In this document: one piece after another, positions 16,651-28,746 of the stretch
How positions within the stretch are numbered: position 1 is the first letter of the stretch
Layout of the letters: each line of letters opens with the position of its first letter
Origin: Paenibacillus sp. UNC451MF
GTDB lineage: Bacteria; Bacillota; Bacilli; Paenibacillales; NBRC-103111
Direction of reading: 5' to 3'
NCBI RefSeq assembly: GCF_000686845.1
Contig: NZ_JMLS01000002.1
Location: forward strand, 434,001-498,000
DNA: 64,000 nt
Notes under the pieces: model-generated
What the model saw: the letters and a program-made list of their open reading frames with translations, nothing else
Told to the model about the DNA's origin: nothing
The model's database searches: none
Position numbers and translations under genes: made by a program

Positions 16651-18048
16651 TTAACCGATGGAACCTTCCATCTCGAATTTGATCAGACGATTCATTTCAA
16701 CCGCATACTCCATCGGCAGTTCCTTCGTGAACGGCTCGATAAAGCCCATAACGATCATTTGAGTAGCTTCTGCTTCCGTTAAGCCACGGCTCATCAGATA
16801 GAACAATTGATCTTCTGATACCTTGGATACAGTAGCTTCATGCTCCAATGTAATGTTGTCGTTCATGATTTCGTTGTATGGAATAGTATCCGAAGTGGAT
16901 TCCTTATCCATGATTAACGTATCGCACTTGATGTTAGCCTTGGAACCAGCGGAGTTACGTCCGAAGGAAGCCAAGCCACGGTAAGTTACTTTACCGCCAT
17001 GCTTACTGATCGACTTGGATACGATGGTAGAAGTCGTTTCAGGTGCCAGGTGAGTCATTTTCGCACCGGCATCTTGATGCTGACCGCGGCCAGCAACAGC
17101 GATGGAAAGCACCATACCTTTAGCGCCACGGCCTTTCAATACAACCGCTGGATATTTCATCGTCAGCTTGGAACCAATGTTACCGTCAACCCATTCCATG
17201 GTTGCATTTTCTTCAGCCACGGCACGTTTGGTAACCAGGTTATAAATGTTAGGCGCCCAGTTCTGGATCGTTGTATAACGGGCACGGGAGTTTTTCTTAC
17301 AAATGATCTCAACAACCGCACTATGCAGGGAATTCGTGCTGTAGATAGGAGCAGTACAACCTTCTACGTAGTGCACGAAGCTGTCTTCGTCGGTGATGAT
17401 CAAAGTTCGCTCGAATTGTCCCATGTTCTCGGAGTTGATACGGAAATAAGCTTGCAGCGGAATGTCTACTTTAACGCCTTTTGGAACATAGATGAAGCTT
17501 CCTCCAGACCAAACCGCGCTGTTCAAAGCTGCGAATTTGTTATCGCTAGGTGGAACTACTGTACCGAAATACTCTCTGAACAATTCCGGATATTCTCTCA
17601 AAGCCGTATCGGTATCCGTGAAGATAACGCCTTGATCTTCGAGTTCTTTTTGCATACTGTGGTAAACAACCTCAGACTCGTATTGAGCGGATACGCCGGC
17701 CAAAAACTTTTGCTCCGCTTCAGGAATACCGAGCTTGTCGAACGTTTCTTTAATTTCCGTAGGAACCTCTTCCCACGTTTTCCCTTGCTTCTCGGACGGC
17801 TTTACATAGTACTGGATATCATTGAAATCCAGATCATCCAAATTGCCGCCCCAACGAGGCATAGCCATTTTCTCGAATTGCTCGAACGATTTCAGACGAA
17901 AATCGAGCATCCATTCTGGCTCGCCTTTCATTCTGGAAATCTCGGTAACGATCTCGCGAGTCAAGCCTTTTCCCGTTTGGAAAACCGCTTTATGCTCATC
18001 GCGAAACCCATATTTATAATCTTCCATTTCCGGCATTTTCTTTGCCAT
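16651..18048 (-). CDS. sufB: Fe-S cluster assembly protein SufB
   Basis: 465 residues. Core scaffold subunit of the SufBCD complex on which Fe-S clusters are built. Matches along its length: [60 protein letters not shown] and [12 protein letters not shown] near the C-terminus. Start ATG 18048 has AAGGAGG nine bases upstream; a TTG three codons earlier would abut the ribosome binding site. Last gene of sufC-D-S-U-B, the usual Firmicutes order. Confidence 0.97.
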   Translation of the reverse strand: MAKKMPEMEDYKYGFRDEHKAVFQTGKGLTREIVTEISRMKGEPEWMLDFRLKSFEQFEKMAMPRWGGNLDDLDFNDIQYYVKPSEKQGKTWEEVPTEIKETFDKLGIPEAEQKFLAGVSAQYESEVVYHSMQKELEDQGVIFTDTDTALREYPELFREYFGTVVPPSDNKFAALNSAVWSGGSFIYVPKGVKVDIPLQAYFRINSENMGQFERTLIITDEDSFVHYVEGCTAPIYSTNSLHSAVVEIICKKNSRARYTTIQNWAPNIYNLVTKRAVAEENATMEWVDGNIGSKLTMKYPAVVLKGRGAKGMVLSIAVAGRGQHQDAGAKMTHLAPETTSTIVSKSISKHGGKVTYRGLASFGRNSAGSKANIKCDTLIMDKESTSDTIPYNEIMNDNITLEHEATVSKVSEDQLFYLMSRGLTEAEATQMIVMGFIEPFTKELPMEYAVEMNRLIKFEMEGSIG

Positions 18049-18090
18049 GTTCGCCAACCTCCTTAAGTTCGGATCATTCCAAACGACTGT

Positions 18091-21033
<2,943 letters not shown>

Positions 21034-21060
21034 GATTTATTCCTCCGTCGTGGACTTATT

Positions 21061-21891
21061 TTAGTATTTAGGAGCTGTCGTGTTCATAGGAACTTTGAAT
21101 TCTTCTTCTTCTTGACCTACAGTTTCGTCAACAATGCCAAGTTCTTCTTTAATCCAGTCATAGCCCTCGTTCTCCAATCGCTCAGCCAATTCAGGGCCGC
21201 CGGATTTCACGATACGTCCTTGCATCATAACGTGTACGAAATCAGGTTTGATATAGTTCAGCAAACGTTGGTAGTGAGTAATGATCAAGAAGCCGCGCTC
21301 TTCGGAACGCATAGCATTTACACCCGTAGCAACGATACGCAATGCATCGATGTCAAGACCGGAGTCAATCTCGTCCAAGATAACAAGACTTGGTTCAAGC
21401 ATCATCATTTGCAAAATTTCATTCCGTTTTTTCTCACCGCCGGAGAAGCCTTCGTTCAAATAACGGTGCATGAACTCAGGGTTCATCTCAAGCTCTTTCA
21501 TTTTCGCTTCCATCAAACGGATGAACTTGATCAAGGAGATTTCGTTACTTTCCCCACGGCGTGCATTGATGGCACTGCGCAAGAAGTCAGCATTCGTTAC
21601 GCCTGCGATTTCGCTTGGATATTGCATAGCCAGGAATAAGCCCGCTCTTGCTCTCTCATCAACAGCCATTTCCAATACGTCGTCACCGTTCAAAGAAATA
21701 GAGCCTTCAGTCACTTCATATTTCGGATGTCCCATAATGGTGGAAGCAAGCGTACTTTTACCGGTTCCGTTAGGACCCATAACCGCATGAACTTCTCCGC
21801 CCTTAATCTTCAAGCTTAAACCCTTCAAGATTTCTTTGCCTTCGACAGTTGCCTTCAAACCGTCTATAATAAATTCCGGTGCATTTGCCAT
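21061..21891 (-). CDS. sufC: Fe-S assembly ATPase SufC
   Basis: 276 residues. ABC-type ATPase of the SufBCD complex. Walker [10 protein letters not shown] near 40, signature [11 protein letters not shown] near 150, Walker [13 protein letters not shown] with the SufC-type Glu, and H-loop ITHYQRLL. The acidic C-terminal tail (EEEEFKVPM) extends somewhat beyond the usual length. ATG 21891 has GGAGG 11 bases upstream. First gene of the operon; the promoter is about 100 bases upstream. Confidence 0.96.
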   Translation of the reverse strand: MANAPEFIIDGLKATVEGKEILKGLSLKIKGGEVHAVMGPNGTGKSTLASTIMGHPKYEVTEGSISLNGDDVLEMAVDERARAGLFLAMQYPSEIAGVTNADFLRSAINARRGESNEISLIKFIRLMEAKMKELEMNPEFMHRYLNEGFSGGEKKRNEILQMMMLEPSLVILDEIDSGLDIDALRIVATGVNAMRSEERGFLIITHYQRLLNYIKPDFVHVMMQGRIVKSGGPELAERLENEGYDWIKEELGIVDETVGQEEEEFKVPMNTTAPKY

Positions 21892-21941
21892 TGTTATTCT
21901 TCCTCCAATTTGAAATAAATCGTTAGATGTTGTGATTCTTA

Positions 21942-21981
21942 GTTAATAATCATTCTAAATTGATTATCAATGATTCTCAAT
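21942..21981 (-). promoter_or_regulatory. AT-rich operator of Fur-family type at the suf start site
   Basis: Directly downstream of the -10 box on the minus strand lie TGAGAATCATTGATAATCA and, overlapping, the perfect palindrome ATTGAT-A-ATCAAT, then AGAATGATTATT. This tile of NAT(A/T)AT hexamers is the style of Fur or PerR boxes. The position over the start point suits a repressor. Which regulator binds (Fur, PerR, other) is inference. Confidence 0.45.
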
Positions 21982-21989
21982 GTTACTAT

Positions 21990-22018
21990 ATTATATCGTA
22001 CCATGGCAAATCAATAAA
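21990..22018 (-). promoter_or_regulatory. Sigma-A promoter of the suf operon
   Basis: On the minus strand: TTTATT, a 17-base spacer, TATAAT (perfect -10 at 21990-21995). About 98 bases from the sufC start codon. The -35 matches TTGACA at 3 of 6. Confidence 0.65.
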
Positions 22019-22074
22019 GACCCATTTAGCTCATTTTTATACCACTATGTATCAAAAGGCAGCCACAGCAAGTC

Positions 22075-22647
22075 TCAGCCTAAGGCAGATTTAATTTTGC
22101 TCGTTGCATCTTGGAAATCTTCGTCATTTAGTACCGCCTTGCGCTCCATAGGGTCCAGCACAGTGCTGTCCAGCTGAATCCAGGATTTGCAGCCATTATA
22201 CTCGGCTAATATAGGAAGACGGACTGGTTCGGCAAGCTCATAAACGCGCAGCAGCATAACGTGCAGAGGTTGAGTTCTTTTCCACTTTAATCTTTCCTCT
22301 GCAAAAGAATCTGTCCATAGATGAAATGCAGACAATTTGTCGAGCCGCTCCTGACTATCTACTAATATGTCTTCGGCAAGCTCTGCGTAACAACGAATCG
22401 TCACCTCCGTATCTTGAACACTCCAATTTTCCAAGGTCTTGTCCAACTCTGGTTGATCATCGTTCTTAATCCAATGCTTTTTTTGATGCTCATATGTAGG
22501 GAACAGATAGAAGCTGTCGCTTTCCACTTGAAAGTTTTTCGTTTCCTCTCGAATGCCGCCTTTACGCATAATGAGAATTTGCCGTCCGCTTCTTAATGCT
22601 TCTACCGCTACAGCCCATTCTTTTAAAGCTATAGGTTGGGTACTCAC
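22075..22647 (-). CDS. DUF1802 family protein
   Basis: 190 residues from GTG 22647, chosen for AAAGGATGG 6 bases upstream; the longer frame has no ribosome binding site. The opening IALKEWAVAVEALRSGRQILIMRKGGI and the middle FYLFPTYEHQ match the DUF1802 family known from Firmicutes and cyanobacteria. No catalytic pattern is evident and its role is unknown. No obvious terminator lies between its stop and the suf promoter 57 bases away. Confidence 0.75.
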   Translation of the reverse strand: MSTQPIALKEWAVAVEALRSGRQILIMRKGGIREETKNFQVESDSFYLFPTYEHQKKHWIKNDDQPELDKTLENWSVQDTEVTIRCYAELAEDILVDSQERLDKLSAFHLWTDSFAEERLKWKRTQPLHVMLLRVYELAEPVRLPILAEYNGCKSWIQLDSTVLDPMERKAVLNDEDFQDATSKIKSALG

Positions 22648-22837
22648 TATGTTCCATCCTTTCCTTATATGGCCTCGTTTAATCTCATTTCCATATGAAA
22701 ACAAGATTTTAAAAGACTTCTAAAGCATCTATTATAAGATTACATCTTCATTCAAGCAACTGTTGCCAGGCATAAAACAAGCGAAAAAGCAGGAACCTAT
22801 ACTTGCGTACACAAACTCACTTCAAGGAGGATGAACA

Positions 22838-23008
22838 ATGAGAGAAGGAATCATTCCTGCTGTATTGGGTACGGCCGTAACGGCTTCAGGTGTAGCGCTG
22901 CGGGGTAAATATCCGATGGCTGCAGCGGCAGTCGCCGGATTTGGACTCGCACATGTCGTGTTAGGTGCGATTGACTTGGTCGAGCACCGCCGCGGCAGAA
23001 TGGGTTAA
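22838..23008 (+). CDS. Small hydrophobic protein of unknown function
   Basis: 56 residues, with a strong AAGGAGGATGAACA before ATG 22838 and a terminator just after the stop. It has two short hydrophobic helices (PAVLGTAVTASGVAL and MAAAAVAGFGLAHVVLGAI), a turn KYP between them, and a basic tail HRRGRMG. It looks like a small membrane protein. Similar short proteins in Paenibacillus are sometimes labelled asparagine synthase, which nothing here supports. Confidence 0.7.
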   Translation: MREGIIPAVLGTAVTASGVALRGKYPMAAAAVAGFGLAHVVLGAIDLVEHRRGRMG

Positions 23009-23019
23009 AAGGCTCTTAG

Positions 23020-23058
23020 AGCAAAAAAACCTAGCGGTTATCGTTAGGTTTTTTTGCT
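23020..23058. terminator. Terminator, probably bidirectional
   Basis: AGCAAAAAAACCTA pairs with TAGGTTTTTTTGCT around a short CG-closed loop. It follows the stop of the 56-residue gene by 12 bases and the minus-strand small ORF ending at 23067. Confidence 0.85.
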
Positions 23059-23066
23059 GTATTTTA

Positions 23067-23231
23067 TTATTGTAAAGATTTCATTCCATGCTCTTTCATA
23101 TTGCGAATAAGCTGCAAAGCTTCCGCCCGAGTCAAACCTTTCTGCGCAGCGAAGCCAAACCGGCGAAAGTCATCACAAAGCTCATGCCAAGCAGAAAACC
23201 GGTGACTCGACTTTTCTTCAATCCACCCCAT
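23067..23231 (-). CDS. Possible small protein, 54 residues, unknown
   Basis: The frame from ATG 23231 gives a soluble, charged peptide rich in aromatic and basic residues (SAWHELCDDFRRFGFAAQKG, then LTRAEALQLIRNMKEHGMK). It sits between two terminators, in the same direction as the small gene upstream. The ribosome binding site is poor. The helical EALQLIRNMKEHGMK part looks protein-like, but I recognise no family. Confidence 0.45.
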   Translation of the reverse strand: MGWIEEKSSHRFSAWHELCDDFRRFGFAAQKGLTRAEALQLIRNMKEHGMKSLQ

Positions 23232-23299
23232 TAACTACTCATTTTATGGTTAATTTCCCATAATTTTATAAGATTATTTTTCTCTGCGTTTGGACATGC

Positions 23300-23333
23300 A
23301 AAAAAAGCACTCCGCAAGCTCACGGACTGCTTC
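23300..23333 (-). terminator. Terminator after the 57-residue secreted/membrane protein gene
   Basis: On the minus strand, AGCAGTCCG pairs with CGGAGTGCT (one mismatch) followed by TTTTTTT. It lies 22 bases after the stop at 23355. Confidence 0.8.
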
Positions 23334-23354
23334 TAAAACCACGATAAGATGGCT

Positions 23355-23528
23355 TTATTTACTGGAATCTACATAAAGCTTGGTCGACTCCTGTATTCTA
23401 TCGAACTGATGCTGATTCGCTTTCATTGGATTGGACGCAACCGGCTGCTCTTCATCAGCTAACATCCCTAGAACCAAGACGATACTTAAGGCAGCGGCGC
23501 TGCAAAGTAACCGCAATAAGATTTTCAT
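23355..23528 (-). CDS. Small protein with an N-terminal membrane or signal segment
   Basis: 57 residues from ATG 23528. Basic start MKILLR, hydrophobic LLCSAAALSIVLVLGML, then a polar tail (ADEEQPVASNPMKANQHQFDRIQ). AGGAGGG lies 11 bases upstream; an in-frame ATG at 23552 is also possible. Either secreted after cleavage or anchored. No family recognised. Confidence 0.6.
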   Translation of the reverse strand: MKILLRLLCSAAALSIVLVLGMLADEEQPVASNPMKANQHQFDRIQESTKLYVDSSK

Positions 23529-23714
23529 TTTGGAAGAATCCCTCCTATTCATATCGCCGTTTATAGTCACATGGAAATTGTATAAAACCAGCATTTTGGG
23601 GATATTATCGGAGCATGAATTTTTTGTAAAAAAGGAAGTTACAATTAATACTAATTATTCCGATTAATATATAAGGAATTATTACCGTAAGCTCTATTCC
23701 AACCTCACACAATT

Positions 23715-23723
23715 TGCTATACT
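23715..23723 (+). promoter_or_regulatory. Extended -10 promoter of mtnKA
   Basis: TGCTATACT, an extended -10 element, 50 bases before the mtnK start. The -35 region 17 bases further up (TATTCC) is poor, as extended -10 promoters tolerate. Confidence 0.45.
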
Positions 23724-23772
23724 ATGGGATGATAGTTTTACGGAAATAACTCATAAGGAGGAGTATACATCC

Positions 23773-24978
23773 ATGTCTTCATATCATGCATTAACTGAAG
23801 CCGAAGCAGTGGAATACGCAAGAGGGATTCCCAACTTGTTCACTGCAGGGAGCGAGCTGACCAGCAAGGAAATCGGCGACGGCAACTTAAATCTCGTATT
23901 TCACATTACTGAGCCGTCCACCGGCAAAAGTATTATATTAAAACAAGCGCTCCCTTACGCGAAAGTCGTCGGAAAATCATGGCCTCTCTCTTTGGACCGT
24001 GCACGGATTGAAAGCGAAGCATTAATGACCCAGGAGTCGCTATGTCCGGACCTTGTCCCTCATGTATTTGTCTATGATAAGGATCTGGCGTTGACCGTTA
24101 TGGAGGATTTGAGCGATCATGTCATTATGCGCAGAGGATTGATCGAAGGCAACCGCTATCCGCTGTTCGCAGGTCACCTCGGACGCTTTTTGGCTCACAC
24201 ATTGTTTTACACATCGGATCTTGGCATGAATCAACAGGATAAAAAATTACGGGTTAAGCAGTTTATCAACCCAGACTTGTGCAAAATTACTGAAGATCTT
24301 ATCTTCGACGATCCGTACCGGAATGCCGACACAAACGATGTTCCTCCTGCTATTCAAGACGCTGTCGAAGCGATCTGGAACGATTCGGAGCTTCACTTGG
24401 AAGTGGCGATTTTGCGGAATGGATTTTTGACTAAAGCCCAAGCGCTGCTGCATGGGGATTTGCATACAGGAAGTATCTTCATTAAGTCGGATTCTACGAA
24501 AGTCATCGATCCCGAATTTGCGTACTACGGACCTATGGGCTTCGACATCGGAGCGGTATTTGCCAACCTGCTTCTGAATTTTGCCGCTCAAGAGGGCTGG
24601 AGCAAGGATGAAGCATCGCGTAACGACTACCGCACTTATTTAACGGACACGATTCGTGATACATGGAACGTGTTTGAACAAGAGTTCCGTAAGCTGTGGA
24701 ATGAACACGGTGTGGATCGTGTATCCAAAACCGCTGGTTACCAGGACTGGTACATACAGCAGCTGCTGCAAGATACGTTTGGATATACCGGAAGCAAAAC
24801 GGTTCGCCGGGTACACGGGCTTGCTCAAGTCGCAGACATCAATAAACTGGAGGATGCCGCTGCCAAAGAACGCGCGCAGCGTATTGCTCTGCAAATCGGT
24901 ACGACATTGATCAAACGTCACCGTCAAGCCAGCTCCATCGAGGAATTGATCGATATCGCATGGAAAGCCGTTCAATAA
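23773..24978 (+). CDS. mtnK: 5-Methylthioribose kinase MtnK
   Basis: 401 residues. Phosphorylates 5-methylthioribose to 5-methylthioribose-1-phosphate in the methionine salvage pathway. Kinase-like fold: GDGNLNLVFHI near 36 (nucleotide loop), LKQALPYAK with the ATP lysine, VMEDLSDH, catalytic ALLHGDLHTGSIF and IDPEFAYYGPMGFDIG. ATAAGGAGGAG precedes the ATG. Paired with mtnA (42-base gap). Confidence 0.96.
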   Translation: MSSYHALTEAEAVEYARGIPNLFTAGSELTSKEIGDGNLNLVFHITEPSTGKSIILKQALPYAKVVGKSWPLSLDRARIESEALMTQESLCPDLVPHVFVYDKDLALTVMEDLSDHVIMRRGLIEGNRYPLFAGHLGRFLAHTLFYTSDLGMNQQDKKLRVKQFINPDLCKITEDLIFDDPYRNADTNDVPPAIQDAVEAIWNDSELHLEVAILRNGFLTKAQALLHGDLHTGSIFIKSDSTKVIDPEFAYYGPMGFDIGAVFANLLLNFAAQEGWSKDEASRNDYRTYLTDTIRDTWNVFEQEFRKLWNEHGVDRVSKTAGYQDWYIQQLLQDTFGYTGSKTVRRVHGLAQVADINKLEDAAAKERAQRIALQIGTTLIKRHRQASSIEELIDIAWKAVQ

Positions 24979-25020
24979 TCGACATATGTCGATTGAAGCT
25001 ATTCAAAGGAGATAAACTAC

Positions 25021-26106
25021 ATGAGTACAACAGAAAATCAAACGTCTGCGGACTGGCTGCAATCGGTCCGCTGGAATTCCGCGGAGAACCGTCTTGACCT
25101 TCTGGATCAGCGGCTGCTTCCCGATGAGATCGTCTACCTGGAATTGACTACCTCCGAGCAGGTTTGGGATGCCATTAAGCAGCTTGCGGTACGCGGAGCT
25201 CCTGCTATCGGCATCTCAGCTGCTTACGGTGTATACTTGGGTGTCCGCGATGTGAGCGGTAGCCAAGAAGAGCTGCTTGACGCTGCGGTCAAGCAGTGCG
25301 AATACCTCGCGACGTCGCGCCCGACGGCGGTGAACTTGTTCTGGGCGCTGGATCGCATGAAGCAGCGCGCCCAAGAACTCGCTTCCGCCGGCACTGAGCC
25401 GGAAGCGCTGAAGCAAGCGCTGCTGGATGAAGCAAAGCTCATCCAGAGCGAAGACGAGGAAACGTGCCGCCTCATCGGCGAGCACGCGCTGTCTTTGTTC
25501 GAGGACGGCATGGGCGTCCTCACGCACTGCAACGCGGGCGGGCTCGCTACAGCCCGCTACGGCACGGCTCTGGCGCCGATGTACCTGGCGCAGGAGCGCG
25601 GCATCCACCTGAAGGTGTTTGCCGACGAGACGCGCCCGGTGCTGCAAGGTGCCCGACTGACGGCGTTCGAGCTTCAGCAGGCTGGAGTCGATGTCACGCT
25701 GATTTGTGACAACATGGCTGGCGCTGTCATGAGCAAGGGCTGGGTGCAGGCTGTCATCGTCGGCACGGACCGCGTGTCCGCCAACGGCGATGTGGCTAAC
25801 AAAATCGGAACCTATAGCGTTGCCGTTTTGGCCAAAGCACACGGCATTCCGTTCTACGTCGCCTGCCCTATGTCGACGATCGATTTGAACACGCCTACCG
25901 GCGCGGACATTCCGATTGAAGAACGGCATGAAGACGAGATCACTCAAGGCTTCGGTAAGCGTACGGCACCGCAAGGTATTAAAGTATACAACCCTGCTTT
26001 TGACGTAACACCTAACGAGTATGTAACTGCGATTATTACGGAAAAAGGCATCGTGCGCGCGCCTTTCCAACAAAATTTAAAGAAGCTTTTTGAGGAGCAA
26101 TCCTAA
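25021..26106 (+). CDS. mtnA: 5-Methylthioribose-1-phosphate isomerase MtnA
   Basis: 361 residues. Converts methylthioribose-1-phosphate to methylthioribulose-1-phosphate. Family blocks: [50 protein letters not shown] with the catalytic Cys, [30 protein letters not shown] with the catalytic Asp, [19 protein letters not shown] and [27 protein letters not shown] precedes the ATG. The middle of the gene is clearly richer in G+C than its ends. The other mtn genes are not in the window. Confidence 0.97.
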   Translation: MSTTENQTSADWLQSVRWNSAENRLDLLDQRLLPDEIVYLELTTSEQVWDAIKQLAVRGAPAIGISAAYGVYLGVRDVSGSQEELLDAAVKQCEYLATSRPTAVNLFWALDRMKQRAQELASAGTEPEALKQALLDEAKLIQSEDEETCRLIGEHALSLFEDGMGVLTHCNAGGLATARYGTALAPMYLAQERGIHLKVFADETRPVLQGARLTAFELQQAGVDVTLICDNMAGAVMSKGWVQAVIVGTDRVSANGDVANKIGTYSVAVLAKAHGIPFYVACPMSTIDLNTPTGADIPIEERHEDEITQGFGKRTAPQGIKVYNPAFDVTPNEYVTAIITEKGIVRAPFQQNLKKLFEEQS

Positions 26107-26123
26107 GCGAAGCTTCATATTCA

Positions 26124-26158
26124 GGCCGGTATCCTTCGACAGGATTTCGGCTTTTTTC
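26124..26158 (+). terminator. Terminator of mtnKA
   Basis: GCCGGTATCC pairs, with two mismatches, with GGATTTCGGC around a TTCGACA loop, followed by TTTTTTCTT. Confidence 0.8.
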
Positions 26159-26312
26159 TTGCGTTTTCCCCACTATACTCCTTGGTACGACATTCTTTTT
26201 TCCGTTTCTTAATCTGCCATTAAGTTTAAATTCACATTTTTTTCACAAACCGTTGCTAAAGTTAATTAACAGCAAGGTAGAATAGCTGAAATGTTAGAAA
26301 GGAGAAGCAAGA

Positions 26313-27980
26313 ATGGGATTATCTCGCAGTAAAAAATGGATAGCCGTTGTTATTGGGCTTGCTCTTATCGGTGGTGGAACGTATTATTATTTGTCCAAAA
26401 ACGCAACGAAGCCGGCTGCCAGCACAACAGAAAAGGTATCGGAGATTAAAAAAGGTTCGATCACTTCCACCGTATCGGGAACTTCTCAGTTCGAAGCGCG
26501 GGATGTCCAAAATATTATCGCTCCTGTTGACGGAACTATCAAAACCATGAATTTGACAAGGAACCAGCAGGTGAAAAAAGGGGATGTCTTGTTTGAAATC
26601 TCCGATCTTAGCTTGCAATCCAATTTACAGGAAGCGCAAGTCACTCTAACACAGCAACAAAAGGATTTATCTGATCTCAACGATCAACTCAACAGCCTGA
26701 GCGTATACGCACCGATTAGCGGAACGTTAACGTTAACAAGCAATTTAGATACAGGCTCTAATATTAGTAAAAACGGTCGGATAGGCACAATATCCGATAT
26801 TTCAACGTTAACGACGAAGCTGCCTTTCCTTTTGGAGGATGCAGTTCAATTAAAAAAAGGTGACACCATCGATTTAATCGTAGACGGCTTCAACCTCACC
26901 AAAACGGCTACTGTAGAATCCGTCAGCCAGCAGCCGAAAGGCGATGCCAATGGAAACAAGCTGCTTGACGTTGAAGTAAACGTGAAAAACGACGGCACCT
27001 TAGGCTCTGGAATGAAGGTCAAGGGCAGCGTTTCCCTCGGGGGAAGAACCGCTCAATCGTCCGACAAAGGAACGCTCGACTTCATCAAGATCGAGAGCGT
27101 TTTATCCGCAGCCAGCGGCATTATTAATAATGTGAATGTAAAAACAGGGAATTACATAAACAAAGGGGATCTGATCGTTTCGATAACGAATGACACGCTT
27201 CAAAACGATATTTTGAACAAGCAGGCGTCTATCGAAAGACAAAAAATCAACATTAACGATCTGCAGGAAAAAATCAATCAGTTAACCATTACAGCCCCTT
27301 TTGACGGCGTTTTCTCTACGGATTTTGCCAATAAGAAAACGAATGTGCTCGCCAGCTACCCTGTCGGCTCCAAGATTGAAGCGAACAAACAATTGGGTGC
27401 TGTAGCAAGCCTTGATTATATGCAGCTTCCGGTTCAGGTCGACGAGTTGGATTTGCCTAACATCAAGGTGGGTATGAAGGCAACAGTCAAGGTAGATTCC
27501 ATCTCCAATAAAGTGTTTCAGGGTGAAGTCAACCAAGTTTCCACCGTGGGAACAACAACAAACGGTGTTACATTCTTTGATGTCGGTATCTCCGTTAAAA
27601 ATGGCGGCGAGCTGCGAAACGGTATGACAGCTACTGCTGAAATTATTATTCAGGACAAAAAAGATATCATTCTCCTACCGCTCGAAGCACTGCAACAACA
27701 GCAAGGCAAGCGCTACGTAACGCTGATGAATGCAGATGGCACCAAAGAGGAGAAGCATGAAATCAAGATCGGTATCCGTAACAAAACGTACATCGAAGTT
27801 ACTGAAGGACTAAAAGAAGGCGACAAGGTCGTCATTCCGGTCACCAAGAAAGCAACCAATGCTACACAAGCCGATGTGGAGAGAATACGTCAACAGTTCC
27901 AGCAAGGCGGCGGCGGTGGTGGATTCCCTGCCGGTGGTGGCGGAGGATTCCAAGGCGGCGGCGGTGGCGGTAATCGCTAA
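26313..27980 (+). CDS. Efflux adaptor (HlyD/MacA/YknX type) with two barrel-sandwich modules
   Basis: 555 residues, anchored by an N-terminal membrane helix (WIAVVIGLALIGGGTYYYL) with the rest outside. Two lipoyl-like halves: residues about 45-155 (IIAPVDGTIKTMNL, FEISD, then YAPISGTLTL) and about 250-375 (SAASGIINNVNVKTG, SITND, then ITAPFDGVF), separated by a beta-barrel segment; a final barrel and membrane-proximal domain follow (VPVQ-like LPVQVDELDLPNIKVG, LLPLEALQQQQGKRYVTL). The duplication makes it longer than usual YknX (about 380). The C-terminus is a Gly-rich tail with blocks of six, five and six glycines. First gene of an exporter operon with the ATPase 28 bases downstream. Confidence 0.85.
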   Translation: MGLSRSKKWIAVVIGLALIGGGTYYYLSKNATKPAASTTEKVSEIKKGSITSTVSGTSQFEARDVQNIIAPVDGTIKTMNLTRNQQVKKGDVLFEISDLSLQSNLQEAQVTLTQQQKDLSDLNDQLNSLSVYAPISGTLTLTSNLDTGSNISKNGRIGTISDISTLTTKLPFLLEDAVQLKKGDTIDLIVDGFNLTKTATVESVSQQPKGDANGNKLLDVEVNVKNDGTLGSGMKVKGSVSLGGRTAQSSDKGTLDFIKIESVLSAASGIINNVNVKTGNYINKGDLIVSITNDTLQNDILNKQASIERQKININDLQEKINQLTITAPFDGVFSTDFANKKTNVLASYPVGSKIEANKQLGAVASLDYMQLPVQVDELDLPNIKVGMKATVKVDSISNKVFQGEVNQVSTVGTTTNGVTFFDVGISVKNGGELRNGMTATAEIIIQDKKDIILLPLEALQQQQGKRYVTLMNADGTKEEKHEIKIGIRNKTYIEVTEGLKEGDKVVIPVTKKATNATQADVERIRQQFQQGGGGGGFPAGGGGGFQGGGGGGNR

Positions 27981-28008
27981 GCAATAGCGTGGAAAGGAGG
28001 TTCCCGGA

Positions 28009-28746
28009 ATGAATACTATCATTGATTTACAGAACATCACGAAGGAGTACGAGCGTGGCGCCGAAAAATTACGTATATTAAACGGTGTCTCCCTTTCGGT
28101 AGCAACAGGAGATTTCGTCGCCATAGTCGGACCCAGCGGCTCGGGCAAATCCACCCTCATGAATACGATCGGATTATTGGATATCCCAACCTCCGGCTCG
28201 TATCTTCTGGATGGCGTTGCTACCGAAAAAATGAGCGATAATCAATTGGCCGAGTTCAGGAACAAAAAAATAGGATTCATCTTCCAACAATTTAATTTGC
28301 TGCCTAAGTTAAATGCCATAGAGAACGTCGAGCTGCCTATGATATATGCCGGTATTAGCAAGAAAGTTCGCCGGGAAAAGGCACAGGAAATGTTGGAGAT
28401 GCTCGGCATGGGTACCCGTGGACATCACAAACCAAGTGAACTGTCAGGTGGGCAGCAGCAGCGTGTTGCCATTGCCAGAGCATTATCGATTTCCCCTTCG
28501 CTCCTTCTTGCGGATGAACCTACCGGTGCACTCGATTCCAAAACCGGCAACGAAGTGTTGGAGCTGATGATCAAGCTTAACGATCAAGGAAACACGATCG
28601 TTTTAATCACTCATGACAATCACATTGCAGAAAATGCCCGTCGTGTTATTTCGATACGCGATGGAGCTATATTCAAGGACGAACGACTCCGTCCTCTCCT
28701 CTCGGAGCCTGCCAAGGTGAGCCCAGCAGTAGAGGTGATGACATGA
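28009..28746 (+). CDS. ABC transporter ATP-binding protein (MacB/YknY/LolD group)
   Basis: 245 residues. Walker [10 protein letters not shown] near 44, Q-loop [14 protein letters not shown], signature [15 protein letters not shown], Walker [14 protein letters not shown] and H-loop LITHD. The [17 protein letters not shown] block marks the MacB/LolD-type subfamily that works with FtsX-like permeases. The C-terminus extends about 20 residues past the usual end. AAGGAGG precedes the ATG, and the stop overlaps the permease start (ATGA). Confidence 0.93.
   Translation: MNTIIDLQNITKEYERGAEKLRILNGVSLSVATGDFVAIVGPSGSGKSTLMNTIGLLDIPTSGSYLLDGVATEKMSDNQLAEFRNKKIGFIFQQFNLLPKLNAIENVELPMIYAGISKKVRREKAQEMLEMLGMGTRGHHKPSELSGGQQQRVAIARALSISPSLLLADEPTGALDSKTGNEVLELMIKLNDQGNTIVLITHDNHIAENARRVISIRDGAIFKDERLRPLLSEPAKVSPAVEVMT

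Noticed and set aside
16999-18066. Long plus-strand ORF of 355 codons antisense to sufB
   Set aside because: The opposite strand encodes a complete SufB; the antisense product is Phe/Arg-rich and unlike any family, and no ribosome binding site precedes it.
23600-23772. S-box riboswitch expected upstream of mtnK
   Set aside because: Conserved SAM-I blocks are absent; only a promoter-like element is visible.
25216-26073. Minus-strand ORF of 285 codons antisense to mtnA
   Set aside because: It is kept open by the high G+C of mtnA; the product is Arg-rich with no protein character.
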